64,000 bases of DNA from Xenopus tropicalis (GCF_000004195.4 NC_030685.2:58776048-58840047), one strand, 5' to 3'. Shown: positions 32,589-44,856, counted from the first letter of the stretch. Program-made: numbers and translations. The notes: generated by a model not told the origin, from the sequence alone.

Positions 32589-33955
32589 AATTGCTAAGGT
32601 AACATCAGCATGTAAAACATTTCAGTATTTTTTTTAATCAGCCTAATGAAGTTTATTGATACTTTAAACCATATGATATTTAAACCATTTGGCATAAACT
32701 CTCGAGAAACGCCAGAACTGGGAATGCAAGCTGACTGAGGCAATTCTAAATACAGATACAGTATTTTAACAGCATGTAGTAATCTGACCTTTTTCCTCAA
32801 TTGTAATTATCTGCTTAATACTTAAATGTGGCCCCTCCAGCAATTGAACACTAACACATTATTATAATGATTATCTATGATAACGTGCCTTTAAGGGAAG
32901 TTTAGAGCAGCAGAGACGCCTATAGCCTTAGGCCTCTAGTTCTTTGTAGTTCCATTGTCATTCCTTGCCCTTTACCTTGTTGACAACGCTTGTGTAAGAT
33001 TTTTATCCATATCCAACAAGTGTCTTTTGTTTTAAGTTTTCTGTAATGAGTCTTGCAATGATGGGTGTTAGTGTGTGACTTTATCTTATTTGTGTGAAAC
33101 CTCTAGTTAGTGCTTTAGTGCATACCATGGGTTGTGGCATTTCTGGTCATGTAGTGACTGAATCTTGTTTCCGCTAATATTTTTTTGGCACACCTCATTT
33201 TCACTTATTAGAGGACATGCTAAATCCTGTTTTAAAAGTAGCTTACAAATTACATTTATGTTGACCAAAGTCTGAAAGCAAGAAGTGTTCCAGTCAGGAA
33301 GAGACCTGGGCGTGGGCTAAATTGTGCACAGTGCGTTCTAATACCGGAGAGCTGATCATCGCAGTGCAATGTTTACTAACCTCAGAATCTGGGGAATGTT
33401 GCCCACTGAACCAGACAGATGGGAATTGTCAAGGAAGAGTTATGAGCTTTGCCTCAAAATATTCCAGCCTACCTATCAATTAGACATCTAACAGCAAAGT
33501 CCCTCCTGACACACTCCTTATATCAGCTTTACATCTGTATTTCTATGTAGACATCAAAGCATGATGATGAGCAAAAAGGCTTTCAAGGGGTGGTGGGGTA
33601 AAAGTAGTATCTCTAAAATTCTATCATTTATAAATAAATGATCCAGCAGTAAAATTCTAATATCATTATTATAATTGTTATAAGATATGTACAGTATAAA
33701 GCTCCACCAATAGCAGAAGTGTATAGACATTAAAACATGTAGATAACAAATATTCAAAGACTGAGAGGTAAAAATGGACATGCTTGTTGAAGCTTACAGT
33801 CAAAAAAGAGAATGATGGTGAGATATACATATGGGTTTGGGTAAGATAGGTAAAATCATTTTGTATTGACCTTTAGCAGGTGAGAGTGGCTTATAGTGTA
33901 ACATAAAGAAAGTATGGATAGGAGGTTGGGCTGAATATGTGTAACCTTCGCATTT
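32589..33955. other. Unique sequence, 1.4 kb
   Basis: No gene, end repeats or arrays recognised. Confidence 0.45.
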
Positions 33956-33956
33956 A

Positions 33957-34045
33957 AGGTGGCAAGAAGAGCAGATCTCTCCCCGATACGCCCACACTGA
34001 ACTGGGTCATATCAAGTTGATCTGCCCTCAGCCCAAACATTAATA
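33957..34045. mobile_element. MITE fragment (ggccatacacg group)
   Basis: taaggtggcaagaagagcag, tctctccccgatacgccc and gggtcatatcaagttgatc follow the left part of the family at 6070 and 22719. The right part is absent. Confidence 0.55.
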
Positions 34046-34101
34046 TATTTCAAAGTGAGCAACCTGTTGTCTAGATATTATTATCCTTATGGATGGGAGT
34101 A

Positions 34102-34534
34102 CAGGTATCGGACCCCTTATTCAGAAACCCATTATCCACAAAGTTCCGAATTATGGAAAGACCATCTGCCATAGGCTCCATTTTAATCATTTAATAATTC
34201 ACATTTTTAAAAATGGTTTCCTTTTTCTCTGTAATAATAAAACAGTACCTTGTACTTGATGCCAACTAAGATATAATTACCCCTTATTGGGGGCAGAACA
34301 GCCCTATTGGGTTTATTTAATGGTTAAATGATTCCCTTTTCTCTGTAATAATAAAACAGTACCTTGTAATTGATCCCAACTAAGATATAATTAATCCTTA
34401 TTGGAGCCAAAACAATCCTACTGGGTTTAATTACTGTTAAAATAATTATATTAGCAGACTTAAGGTAGGGGATCCGAATTACGGAAAGAACCCTTATCCG
34501 GAAAACCCCAGGTCCCGAGCATTCTGTACTAGTG
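34102..34534. mobile_element. TA-target MITE with internal 114-bp duplication
   Basis: Begins CAGGTATCGGACCCCTTATT. The block starting tctctgtaataataaaacag occurs at 34226 and 34340, 114 bp apart, and both copies run through aactaagatataatta and attgggtt-like words. The right end stops at gagcattctg, before the final CCTG. Two matched copies inside one element show a tandem duplication within the MITE. Confidence 0.85.
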
Positions 34535-34834
34535 TTGAGAAATACCGGATATGCCAACTAAATTGCATGACACAAGCCCAACAAAAAAGGGGCAGTAGAT
34601 CCTGCTTCGAGTTCCAGAGGTGTAGATGGTCCAATAGGGTTCTGATTGATGTTCAGTTTAAAGATATGTTTGAGGTGCTTTGGGAGCAGGTTTCTAAGAT
34701 GACTATTAAGCCAAAAATAAATAGGTGCAAAATTGTAGACGCTGCCATGTTTTTTACCCACATTGCAGCATTTCCCCTGAATAATTCTATCATAATTGTG
34801 ACCACAAGAAGGAGATGCACCTGAAGCAATTGCA

Positions 34835-34874
34835 TCAGATGCATCAAAATGCCATTGCATTTTGATGCATCTGA
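34835..34874. repeat. Perfect 18-bp hairpin with 4-nt loop
   Basis: Arms tcagatgcatcaaaatgc (34835-34852) and gcattttgatgcatctga (34857-34874), loop catt. A third partial copy of the arm follows (catcaaaatgcaatt). It is too short to be a typical microRNA precursor and may be the centre of an unrecognised palindromic repeat. Confidence 0.9.
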
Positions 34875-34889
34875 TTCATCAAAATGCAA

Positions 34890-35765
34890 TTCAGCTATTC
34901 GTATTGATCCTGGATGCTTGGGAACCCTGATTCTGCAGCTAGATTGATGATGGCGGTTGCACCAGCGTTCCCCCTCATCAATATGCACACTAGCACGTGA
35001 TATGGAACAGGAGATGGGACAGAAACACCAATGATAAGTTCATCTATACCAGAGTGCAAGGAGCGGCTGAGGATACAATTTAATAAATGGTGTCAATAAC
35101 TGCTTCCACCATTGAATAAGCACAACTGAGTTGTGCCAGTGGCTGTGCAGTTTAAGGCCTGCTTCACTCCAAACACTGCACAGCATTTAAGTACTTATCC
35201 CTGGGTCTGATCTCAAAACCCAGAGAAGTAGCAAACCTCTCTGACATTTCCAGCAGACGAGGACTTCATGAGTATCAGCAATTCTCAATTTCTCAATTAC
35301 CCACTATGTATAATTTGCAGAAATTAAGAAACCAAGCACTGTGACTGAACCAGGGATTTTATTGTAAATGCTCTATGTAACTAAGCAACATATAAATGTT
35401 ATCACAACAATTTTCCCAGGAACGCTATTAACTGTGCTGACAGGACATGGAGAGTCATCAGGTTGCACAGGGCATGGGTTCATTTGCACTGACTCAGGGG
35501 CCACTGGTTGGGTGGGTAACAATGTGACCACAATGTGTATCATCATATTCTGTATGGCTTTGTTACACAGGCACTATACCCTCCTATGGCTTGTATCTTA
35601 GTTTATGGCTTGTACACTCTTATACATTTTTTGATCTTTTAAATTCCTTATAATTCAGACAACCCATCTTAAAATCATAAAAGTGACTAGGGGGTACCAA
35701 ATGGGGAACCCTGAAATTTCAGTGTAACTGCCATACATGATTATTTATGCAATTTTGTTTATTAT
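34890..35765. other. Unique sequence
   Basis: No gene or repeat recognised. Confidence 0.4.
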
Positions 35766-35920
35766 TATCTGTTATATAGTGCCAAAACATTTTACGCAGT
35801 GCTTCACACAGATTATACTCCGTTTATTTTAGTCCCTGCACCCAGAGGGGCTTACAATCTATGGTCTGTATTGGATTCCCACACACAGTAGGGTCAGTTT
35901 TAGTTTGTGGGTGTTTAACT
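35766..35920 (-). mobile_element. LINE/SINE 3' tail fragment, reversed
   Basis: gttatatagtgccaaaac, acgcagtgcttcacacagat, ggggcttacaatctatgg and acacacagtagggtcagt are the reverse of the tail family at 43204 and 55227, and closely match the unit of the array at 51560. Confidence 0.65.
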
Positions 35921-36726
35921 GCAATATGTGCTATCCTGTTATGAGGATTTAGACTGCCCGGTCTCCTTAGTTGCCCACTGAATTCACTGGTAATTGCTTA
36001 TTACAGAAAAACTCCCGATAGGCCTATGTATTGGTGGGTTCTTTTGTTTGTAAAAATTTGGCCTATTTCATGGTCATTCCTTAATTTTATATTAAAACAA
36101 ATGAAATGACCCAATATAGTAAGTAAAGAGACTAGGAGAATAAACAGGTGAGGAGAAGAGTTTGGAATGGGCCCCTGGTATCCCAGTCGACACTGATTAA
36201 ATACAATATATTAATTGGTTGAATTATCCAGGAAATTCAAAAATTCTGCAAAGATCCCTTATATGAAGGTAAATGCATATTGTTCTTGCCTTTGTATTAT
36301 TTACTGAAATTATTAACTTTTTTAAATACATTGCTGTATTTCCTGATATTAACCATGGATACAGAGCTGTACCTCTTACTAGTGTAATGTAAACAAACCA
36401 TTGGCACTGTCATTTTTGTTGCAAATGCCAGGTGTAGTAAAGCTCTAAATGCTATGCCCAGCTTTGATCTGTTATAATATGGAGTACTGAACTTGTTGTT
36501 TATAAAAGGAACTTATGCAACCTGCTTATCACAGGCCAGAAAAATATATAAAGGAAGTAGGGACATAAGTGAGATAAAAGAGACGTACTTCAGGAACATT
36601 GCATTGCTTTACTACTATACATTTTGTGAGAGGACTAAAGGGATATAAAACAATTTAATATCATTTAAAATAAATTTAAAATTAATTTTAACCCTTGCCT
36701 CTCAATGGGGAATCTAATGGTACTAT
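35921..36726. other. Unique AT-rich sequence
   Basis: No gene or repeat recognised. Confidence 0.4.
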
Positions 36727-37234
36727 GGGGCTGATTTACTAAGACACGAATTCCGACTGAATTGGAAAAATTCCGATTGGAAAACGAACATTTTGCGACT
36801 TTTTCGTATTTTTTGCGATTTTTTTCGGCGCCTTTACGACTTTTCGGAAATTATCGCGACTTTTTCGTTACCAATACGATTTGCGCGAAAAAACGCGAGT
36901 TTTTCGTAGCCATTCCGAAAGTTGCGATTTTTTCGTAGCGTTAAAACTTGCGCGAAAAGTTGCGCTTTTTTCGTAGCGTTAAAACTTAAAAGGCGCAACG
37001 TTTTGCGCAAGTTTTAACACTACGAAAAAATCGCAACTTTTTGCGCAAGTTTTAACGCTACGAAAAAATCGCAACTTTTGGAATGGCTACGAAAAACTCG
37101 CGTTTTTCCGCAAAAATCGTATTGGTAACGAAAAAGTCGCGATAATTTTCCGAAAAAATCGCAAAATACCGATCATTACGAAAAAAACGCAATCGGACGC
37201 ATTCGGCCCGTTCGTGAGTAAGTAAATGGGCCCC
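36727..37234. mobile_element. Palindromic Harbinger-like MITE (TTCGTA family), copy 3
   Basis: Left end GGGGCTGATTTACTAAGAC, right end GTAAGTAAATGGGCCCC, flanks TAT and TAA (one mismatch). The two halves fold onto each other around about 36990; the inner arm tagcgttaaaacttgcgc repeats in both directions. Confidence 0.87.
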
Positions 37235-37237
37235 TAA

Positions 37238-37773
37238 ATGTTCACTGCACAAGTACGCATTGAATTTGCCCGAGAACTGTAAAACCAAGGTAAATCCTGG
37301 TGAAAGTGGAGGAGCTTACATGTCTGTATTTGCTTTAGTCACCAGATCAATTAATATCTAAATGGAAAAGTAACATATATTTCCATCTGTTGTTTCATCC
37401 TAGCAGCATATAAGGGCTCATTTACAATGTCCCAGACAGTGTGAAAAATGCAAAAAAAACAAAACAACCCACAATTGCCAATTTTTTTTTACTGCACCTT
37501 CTGATGATGCTCTCTTTATTTTTCATCCAACACTCAGTGCAGAGAGCAGCAGCCCCAGAAGTGCAAATGCTTTGTAAGTGATCACTAAAGGGCACATTCT
37601 TGCACCCCTGGGGTTTGTAGATGAACCCTATGTTGATGAGCCCTTGGACTCTATGGTCTCACACAGAAAACTTCAATATATGTTTCACTTTACTATTATT
37701 GCCACTCCCATTAAACACCTTCTTCAATTTTTTTCTTTATTTTTGCAATTGGTATGGTGTGGTTTGCCAACAC
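37238..37773. other. Unique spacer
   Basis: Separates two copies of the same palindromic family. No gene seen. Confidence 0.4.
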
Positions 37774-37776
37774 CTG

Positions 37777-38236
37777 GGGGCTGATTTACTAACCCACGAA
37801 TCCGACCCGAATTGGAAAAGTTCCGACTTGAAAACGAATATTTTGCTACTTTTTCGTATGTTTTGCGATTTTTTTCGGATTCTGTACGAATTTTTCGGAT
37901 CCAATACGATTTTTGCGTAAAAACGCAAGTTTTTCGTATCCATTACGAAAGTTGCGTAAAAAGTTGCGCATTTTGCGTAGCGTTAAAACTTACGCGAAAA
38001 ATGCGCAACTTTTCGCGTAAGTTTTAACGCTACGCAAAATGCGCAACTTTTTACGCAACTTTCGTAATGGATAGGAAAACTCGCGTTTTTACGCAAAAAT
38101 CGTATTGGATCCGAAAAATTCGTAAAGAATCCGAAAAAATCGCAAAACATACGAAAAAATCGCAAAGTACCGATCATTACGAAAAAAACGCAATCGGACT
38201 CCATTCGACCCGTTCGTGGGTAAGTAAATCAGCCCC
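37777..38236. mobile_element. Palindromic Harbinger-like MITE (TTCGTA family), copy 4
   Basis: Left end GGGGCTGATTTACTAACCC, right end inverse GGGTAAGTAAATCAGCCCC, with CTG on both sides (37774-37776 and 38237-38239). The terminal repeats are the best preserved of the family. The centre, near 38010, is an inverted pair of cgttaaaacttacgcg. Confidence 0.9.
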
Positions 38237-38239
38237 CTG

Positions 38240-38812
38240 GTGTCATTCTCTATGTGCTTTAGGTAAAATCACTTAAAGATACGTTTTGCCTGTATGAGAT
38301 ACTTTACAACAGAAATAGTATAGAATGAGAGAGCCGTTAGATCTGGAAAATACTCTCAGGTCTATGACTGGGGGGGGACAGTATATATGATTAAACAAGC
38401 TTCTCAGAATCAAAATATTTTAAATAAAATCACAGTTTGCTTTAAAATCTAAGACTGAACTGATTTTGTAACTAGTATCCAATCAGCACCTGCTCCTAAT
38501 GTGAGTATGTATCAGCTTTAAGGGTATTCTTTCCCACTGTTACTTACCCTTTACCCTCCTGCTGTTTTACTTTCACTGATTTATCTCCTATTTCTTTTTT
38601 GGCTTTCCTTTTCCACACTTTTAGGGAGTAAGAGAGGTTATGTAATAAAGGTGCAACAGGTGTAGCTATATATAGCAACCCATCAGGTAGTATTTACTAG
38701 TCACAAATATCGTATTGGCTGCTGAGCAAATCTGATGCTTTTTATTATGATAAAAATTGCGATATTACTTTATAGGGATGGAATTTGCAATATTTTTAAT
38801 ATTTTTTTTTTT
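38240..38812. other. Unique sequence
   Basis: No gene or repeat recognised; ends in a T run (38799-38816). Confidence 0.4.
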
Positions 38813-38872
38813 TTTTAAATAAGGAAACAAAGGTTGCTGACAGCCTGGAAGGAGATGATAGTTTCCATGAAC

Positions 38873-39150
38873 CTAATAGGGTTGGGTGGAAGCAGCAGGA
38901 GCTGATGAACGGATACAGGATTTGGCACAGAGAACATAAACCTCATAAAGCTGAATCCTTTCATAAAGAGAGGTTTCATCAAGACCAGCAAGGAAGGTAG
39001 GGTCATAAAACATAACCAGGGCGTTGGATATATGCCAGAGGCAGTCTGTAATCAGCATGGTAACATGATACGTTGCCTGGAAGCTCAACTTCTGATGGAA
39101 CGTTTGATATATGACAGATATGGTTGCCTTTATTTGAATAAAAATAGCCC
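38873..39150 (-). pseudogene. Protein-like stretch, possible relic exon
   Basis: On the minus strand a frame open from at least 39150 reads IYQTFHQKLSFQAT, then MLITDCLWHISNALVMFYD, PTFLAGLDETSLYERIQLYE and VYVLCAKSC before a stop at 38873. Composition and hydrophobic spacing look like a real globular protein, unlike other frames here. From memory there is a weak likeness to the C-terminal part of the centromere protein CENP-I (a CLW motif, and NALVMFYDPTFLA against a similar N-x-L...P-x-F-L block), with a gap between the two blocks. No start codon, splice sites or neighbouring exons are convincing. It could be a pseudogene piece, an isolated exon or chance. Confidence 0.22.
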
Positions 39151-39732
39151 TATAACTTGAGGGGGGATAATGCTGTATGTTATGTACATATGCGATATAT
39201 AAAACATGGAAGTATTTTTTGCTTAGCTCACTGCATTAGTCTTGTCTGGGCAGGCATTGTCATATGAGATGGATTGTGGACTAACCAACTACAAAGACTG
39301 AATATACATTGCACCATGGAGGGGATGGGAAGTTATAGCATAGGTCATATTCTGCTGTTTATCTGGTTGATGTTACTGTGCAGTTGTGTTGTTTATAACA
39401 TTTCTTGTAGGAAAGCTATTTAATGTAATGAAAAAGAAGGAACTTCTGCCAATCTGGCACTGATTAGGAGAGGAAAAGATATTTTGACAGGGCTGCAGAC
39501 TGCTGAATGTAACCCAGTGAAAGTGCTGATGCTGTTATATTCTATTAGAGAATAATAGATTAAGCAAAATGAGAGCTTCCATTCTAGCCTGTTACAACCT
39601 TCCATAGATGTATTACTGTACAAAATACCCTATAAAGCCAGTAAAGAGGTGATGCCTTGTTACCTAGGAAAATGAATTGAAATCAGTGAGCAGTAGATCA
39701 GACAATATAGCACAAGATGGAGATGTTTAGGC
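39151..39732. other. Unique sequence
   Basis: No gene or repeat recognised. Confidence 0.4.
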
Positions 39733-39735
39733 TTA

Positions 39736-40077
39736 AGCTGGCCATACACGTGGCGATCTGACGATGTTTCGTACGACCATCGGTCGCACGAAACATCATC
39801 AGATCCGCCACACACCATTCAGGGCTGAATCGGCAGGTAAGGAGGTAGAAACAATAGGATTTCTACCTCCTTCTGCCGATTCAGCTCTGAAGGGCGAATT
39901 TTGGTCAGGCGCCTTCTATGGCGCCCGATCAAAATTTTCTAACCTGGCCGATCGGCGAGCCGACCGATTTCAGCAGCTTCCTGCGATATCGGTCGGCTCG
40001 CTGACATGCCATACACGCACCGATTATCGTACGAAACGAGGTTTCGTACGATAATATCGGTGCGTGTATGGCCACCT
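39736..40077. mobile_element. MITE with TTA duplication (ctggccatacacg group)
   Basis: Left end AGCTGGCCATACACGTGGCG, right end GTGCGTGTATGGCCACCT, with TTA at 39733-39735 and 40078-40080. It carries the complete set of inner inverted pairs (gtacgaccatcggtcgcacg, ggaggtagaaac with its inverse, gccgaccg with its inverse, atcgtacgaaac with its inverse). It is the longest and best-preserved of the three copies here. Confidence 0.9.
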
Positions 40078-40108
40078 TTAGAGTTAGCAACAAAACCTAC
40101 ACAATAAT

Positions 40109-40374
40109 ATAAACCCATTATACAGAAAGCCCCAAGGCCATCTCCCTTATATTCAATTTTAATCAAATAAATCACTTTATCTCTGTAATAATAATGTACT
40201 TGAACGAAACTAAAATATAATTAATCCTTATTGAAGACATGCTGTGGGAATCGTATTGGTGTTATTTAATGTTTAAATTATTTTGTATTAGACTCAGTGA
40301 TCCAATTTACGAAAAGACCCCTTATCTGGAAAAACACAGTTCTCGAGCATTCTGGATAACAGGTCGCTTACCTG
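40109..40374. mobile_element. TA-target MITE, diverged
   Basis: Colinear with the copy at 63330: acccattatacagaaagcc, aaaatataattaatccttat, gaaaagaccccttatctg and ctggataacaggtc before CCTG and TA. The left end is decayed. Confidence 0.75.
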
Positions 40375-40377
40375 TAA

Positions 40378-42464
40378 TCGAACTACTATAATCTGTATCA
40401 GCTAAGGCATTGCCCAGTACTGAGCACAATACTGCAGGAAAGTATAGCATCCTTTTAAGAAAAGATGATGCAAATCCAATATCCTGAAATTTAAGACATG
40501 AGCATAATTGTTTAGAACAAAAATAAAGTCTAATGACATATTAAACATAGGTATAAGCAGCCTCCGAATGTTAACATGTTTAATTATGATTACTGTATAT
40601 TGCTTATGTGGGCCAAACTCCAGGCACAGGTTACAAACCATATACAGGCTGTAAACCAAAAAAATACAAACATTTCTTTAAAACTTGCATAATAATTCTC
40701 AATAAAAGAAAACTTAATGTGTAAAATTTCATTCATTAAATATTAAGTATAAGTACTGATATGTTTTAGGATTGTGATAGTTACAGGGCTACTAAAACTA
40801 ATTTCCTCATTCTGTTTAGGCTGAAAAGCATTTCTCTAATATCTTATTAATATAATTATATAGTTTTACTAACTTCTATTCTCTCTGGCTGCTCCCCCTA
40901 ATACAATGCTTGCCAAAGAGAGTACTTTGAACATTTTCTCCAGGGGATATTGATATATATTGCCAGATGTTGAATGGGCTTTACTCATCCTATAGAATCA
41001 TGATCTGCATTATTGATAGCAGTGACATAGGGTAACATCCCAGTTTTATTTCATTAAAATATCCCTATGAAACTTGTCATAATTTGTAGTAATACCAACA
41101 TCTTCCTCCTTTAGTCCCAGGGACTGCAGAGTGATGTTCTATAGTTGTGTGCAATATGCATTGGAGGAGTGCCAGCTTTTTTGGTGCCCCCCATTGTCTA
41201 CAATGACTAACACAAAACCAGTAATGGTGGTGCGAGTGGCCTGGGGTATATTCCATTCTCTAAGGCCCCATCCACTGCCCCCAAATTGTTGGCAACTCCC
41301 ACACTTTCATTGTCCTTTGTCAATGACAAGTTCACCCAATAAAACTTTTTCAACAGTATTGTAACTAGAGGGGTGCAGACCCTCCAGCTGGGTGGGGGGA
41401 ACCTGATCTGTTTTAATTTTATCTTAAAGATTTTGGGGTACAAAAGACTGGAGATGGCAAAACTGGGACTTGGTGAAGAGGCAAGTGAAGAGCTAACATT
41501 GTAGAACCCCTGTTAGTGATATTTGTGTGGCAATGGATTAGTTCCAATCAGGGGAAGCACTCAGTACCAGTAGTGAAGCAAACCTTATGCAAGGATCTTT
41601 ATACGTGCCACCTAACAGTTTGGGCAGAGGGGGTAGGAGCAGATTATTCCTATCAAAAAAGGGTCATGTGGGACAGTTGCAGTTGCATATTGACTTTCAA
41701 TGCCAAATGAAACATTGATATCTTGGTTATCCAAACCTCACTGTGGCCCCATACATGGCCCCAAACAAGTTACATTATAAAACAGATGAAATTAGAGATT
41801 TTAAATAGAACTGTTACCTGCTGAACAGAGAAATTAGAAATCATTGTTTTGCCCATTTCTAAAAATATTTGCAAACATGCATATAAATGTTGTAAAAACA
41901 TACTGTTATATAAAATAAAAAAATCCTTATTTGCAAAATATATAAAAGTGATACATTTATTACAAATTATATTTTTCTGTTGCACAAGGAATATGCGGTT
42001 TGCACCATCATGCCACCCCTTGTGCTGTATAACAGACTGACAGGATTTCTACTATTGCTTAAAACACTGTAGGAGTAGGTGGTAGTGACCTCAGCACAAC
42101 ATAGTCAGCTTTATTTTCCATGGCATTAGCCACCCCACCCAGTGCTGAGTAACTAAGCCCAAATTTCACACGTACACAAAGATCTTGGTCAGCAGCCCTT
42201 AGAAAATCATCACTAGTGCCATATAATGGATTTGCTAGAGGGTGGAATGGAACTGAATAGCAGAAGTGACCCAACCAATGATGAATTATTATGATATTGT
42301 TACATAATGTTTAGTTAGTTACAGGCTGCGGGATAGCTGCTTTTACAGATATGGCCACAGCTGTTGCATGTCTTGGCTACTTCACATATGCAATCATAGT
42401 GCTAAGGAAGCCATAATCACAACCTCCTCACATGGGTTATTGCTTACTTCTGAATATATTTCTC
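40378..42464. other. Unique sequence, 2.1 kb
   Basis: No gene, array or end repeats recognised. Open frames up to 78 codons (41131-41443) have no recognisable domain. Confidence 0.45.
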
Positions 42465-42650
42465 CACTAGCGATGAGCAAATTTTTCTGCAAGGCAAGGA
42501 TTCATTGTGACATTCTAAATCTCACCATTGCCGATTTTTTTTGCGACACTGCTCCAAAAATTCAAGTGAGAAAAAATTCACATCAAAAAATGTCGCAGCT
42601 GCATCAAAAAAATCTTGTGTGTAAAAAAAGTGCAGTAGCCGTATTTACTG
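42465..42650. mobile_element. MITE of the gatgagc family, diverged
   Basis: Begins CACTAGCGATGAGCAAATTT, followed by gcaaggcaaggattcattg and repeated aaaaaattc and gtcgcagctgc words. Right end approximate. The 144-codon frame crossing it (42368-42802) is probably not coding. Confidence 0.6.
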
Positions 42651-43203
42651 AATCTACTACTGAATCTCTTCGGAGCAACCTACTTGTACATGAGTCAGAA
42701 CGAGCACTTTCACAGCTCAATCCCCCAAGACACCTTCTAACTACGTCGGCCCCCAGGAGTCACCAAGCTGACAGATTATTAACAATCTACCATGACCAGT
42801 AGAACTGGACTCCAAATGTGAAAAAAACAACCCATAGCAATATGATTATCTGTTTTATATACTGATTTAGAGTACTTTTTTTTCTTTTGGATACACTTGA
42901 TCCTATTTCCTTGGTCACATATTAATGCACCCTTCATTATTTTCCTTTTTCCCACTTGGCAATCTATATTTGAATGCAGTTACTTAATTAAATGTTTTGT
43001 TACTTCTAAAAACTTTAAATAAAAACATAATTAAAGAAAAACAAATGTGAACATTGATAACTCAGCCCCATAGCAGCTAATTTTGCAACTCATACTTTTT
43101 ATAGCATTTAGCATTTATACTTTGCCCTACTGGGGCTCTAGGTTCTATTCTAGCCAATATACTATCTGCAATTCTGCAATGGGAATGTATATTCCTCATC
43201 ATG
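42651..43203. other. Unique sequence
   Basis: No gene or repeat recognised. Confidence 0.4.
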
Positions 43204-43421
43204 CCTGTGTGGTTTGCTCTATGGACTCTGGTTTCCTCCCACACGTTAATACATACAGACAGGTTAAAGGACAAGGAAAGACAATTCACTGTGATGTGTC
43301 AATAGGTTAGGACTCACTAATGTGTACCAGAGTAAAAATCTGAAAAATGGAATTAGACAGAGAATAATGTCTAATCTTTGTAAAGCACTGTGGAACATGT
43401 TGGTGCTATATAAATAAAGGG
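43204..43421 (+). mobile_element. LINE/SINE 3' tail fragment with T2-like insertion
   Basis: gtgtggtttgctctatggac, tctggtttcctcccacacg, then the tail tttgtaaagcactgtggaac and gttggtgctatataaataaa. At 43264 a T2-type terminus (TTAAAGGACAAGGAAAG) interrupts it at a TTAA and fades by about 43309, so a small T2 remnant sits inside the tail. Confidence 0.6.
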
Positions 43422-44662
43422 CAATCATTTTTGCCTCTCTTTCAACTCAGCATGGACTTACCATGATGGACTAACCATAAGTGATCACTACTCTGCATAT
43501 ACAGTATGCTACAAAAATATGTACACGGTCTTTTAAAGATACCTTGTTGCAAGCATTTGTTAAAGACATTTGGGTAGAAAATAGCATACATATTTTGGAA
43601 AGAGAGTATGAGCCATGGTAAACAAGGAGGTTACAGGGTAAGGGTAAATAGCCTTTGATAGGAAAGCTGAAGCTGCAAGGCTGGAACTGCCCTAAATGTA
43701 GGAAGATTGAGCAAGATATAATAAACCATTTTCCAAAAGCAAATTGTGGTTAAGTGAAAGGGCCTGTTGTAGCATTTACAGACAAATGCTTAAATCTTTC
43801 CATAACCTGACAGAGAATGTTGTTGAATATAATCTTTTATGAAATTATTTTTTAGAATCACTACTGAATGTGCAGACACTCTTTTCCTCTTATAAGTGAC
43901 CTCTTGGTCTCAGGAAAAAAGCTCTTCAGAAAATGATTTATATTGATGGCAAAACTAATTGCAGTCATTTTCAGCAAGCCTTTTCCAAATGAAAGCCAAC
44001 CAAATACTGACCGTCTGTTTCCCTAATGAAACCCATTCTTCTCTTTTAATGATTTTTGTTGTTGGTTTCTGCACTTTCTGTTTTAATATATATTTTGTAA
44101 AGTGTTGCCCAACAATGCAATTATGCATTGAGGGATAAAGGCTAGTCTTATTTTCATTATTGCAATACTTCAAATTAGGTGTGAGTTTTCAGCTCATTGT
44201 ATGAATCTGTTGTGTAATGAGCAATGTTTCCGGTTTCTTCTTTGGAGTATAGCACCCACACATCCAGTTTTATTAGTCCCCTTGCCTATTCAGCAACATT
44301 ATATTAAGGGCAAGGTACAGTACCTGTATTATGTCTTTTACTTCAATATTTTATTGTATTAATAGGATATGACCTATTGCCCAACACTCCAAAAGGGCCC
44401 ATAGCTGTGGTTTCCTCTCCACTTTTTGGTTTAGTTGCCCATGCCCAAGACTGGCTAAAAAGCAGAATAAAATGCCAAACAGTGGCTGAACTCAAAATTG
44501 GTTTTCATTCATTTGTGTGTTGAAGTTTTGTCCACCATTGTGAATTTTTTTTCTCATGTACATACAAAAAAATTATTCAGAATGGAGAATAAAGCTGCTA
44601 AGCTAGGTCTGTTTTTTTTAGTGGAGTAAGATCCAGCGAGTAGCCATCATATGGCTACCAAC
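43422..44662. other. Unique sequence, 1.2 kb
   Basis: No gene or repeat recognised. Confidence 0.45.
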
Positions 44663-44665
44663 TTA

Positions 44666-44829
44666 GGGCTGTGACACACAGGGAGTTTAGTTGCCGCACA
44701 ACAAATCTTCCTTGTATGGCAAACGCGGTGGCGCGATTTGCCAAAGTTGCCTTGAGAGGAAACTACGGCGTCACCCGCTACAAGGAAGATTTGTCGCGCG
44801 GTGACTAATCTCCCCGTGTGTCACAGCCC
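44666..44829. mobile_element. MITE with TTA duplication (cacagggagattag group)
   Basis: Left end GGGCTGTGACACACAGGGAG, right end inverse CCCCGTGTGTCACAGCCC, with TTA at 44663-44665 and 44830-44832. Inner inverse pairs include aaatcttccttgta / tacaaggaagattt. Confidence 0.9.
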
Positions 44830-44856
44830 TTATAGCCCATGCTGAATTTATTGCAA

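Noticed and set aside
32328..32597. 89-codon frame with an 8-residue repeat then Ser/Ile/Tyr/Leu run
   Set aside because: It covers a 24-bp tandem array and a TATC microsatellite.
42368..42802. 144-codon plus-strand frame
   Set aside because: Its centre is the gatgagc-family MITE with Lys and Ser runs from A-rich repeats; no domain recognised.
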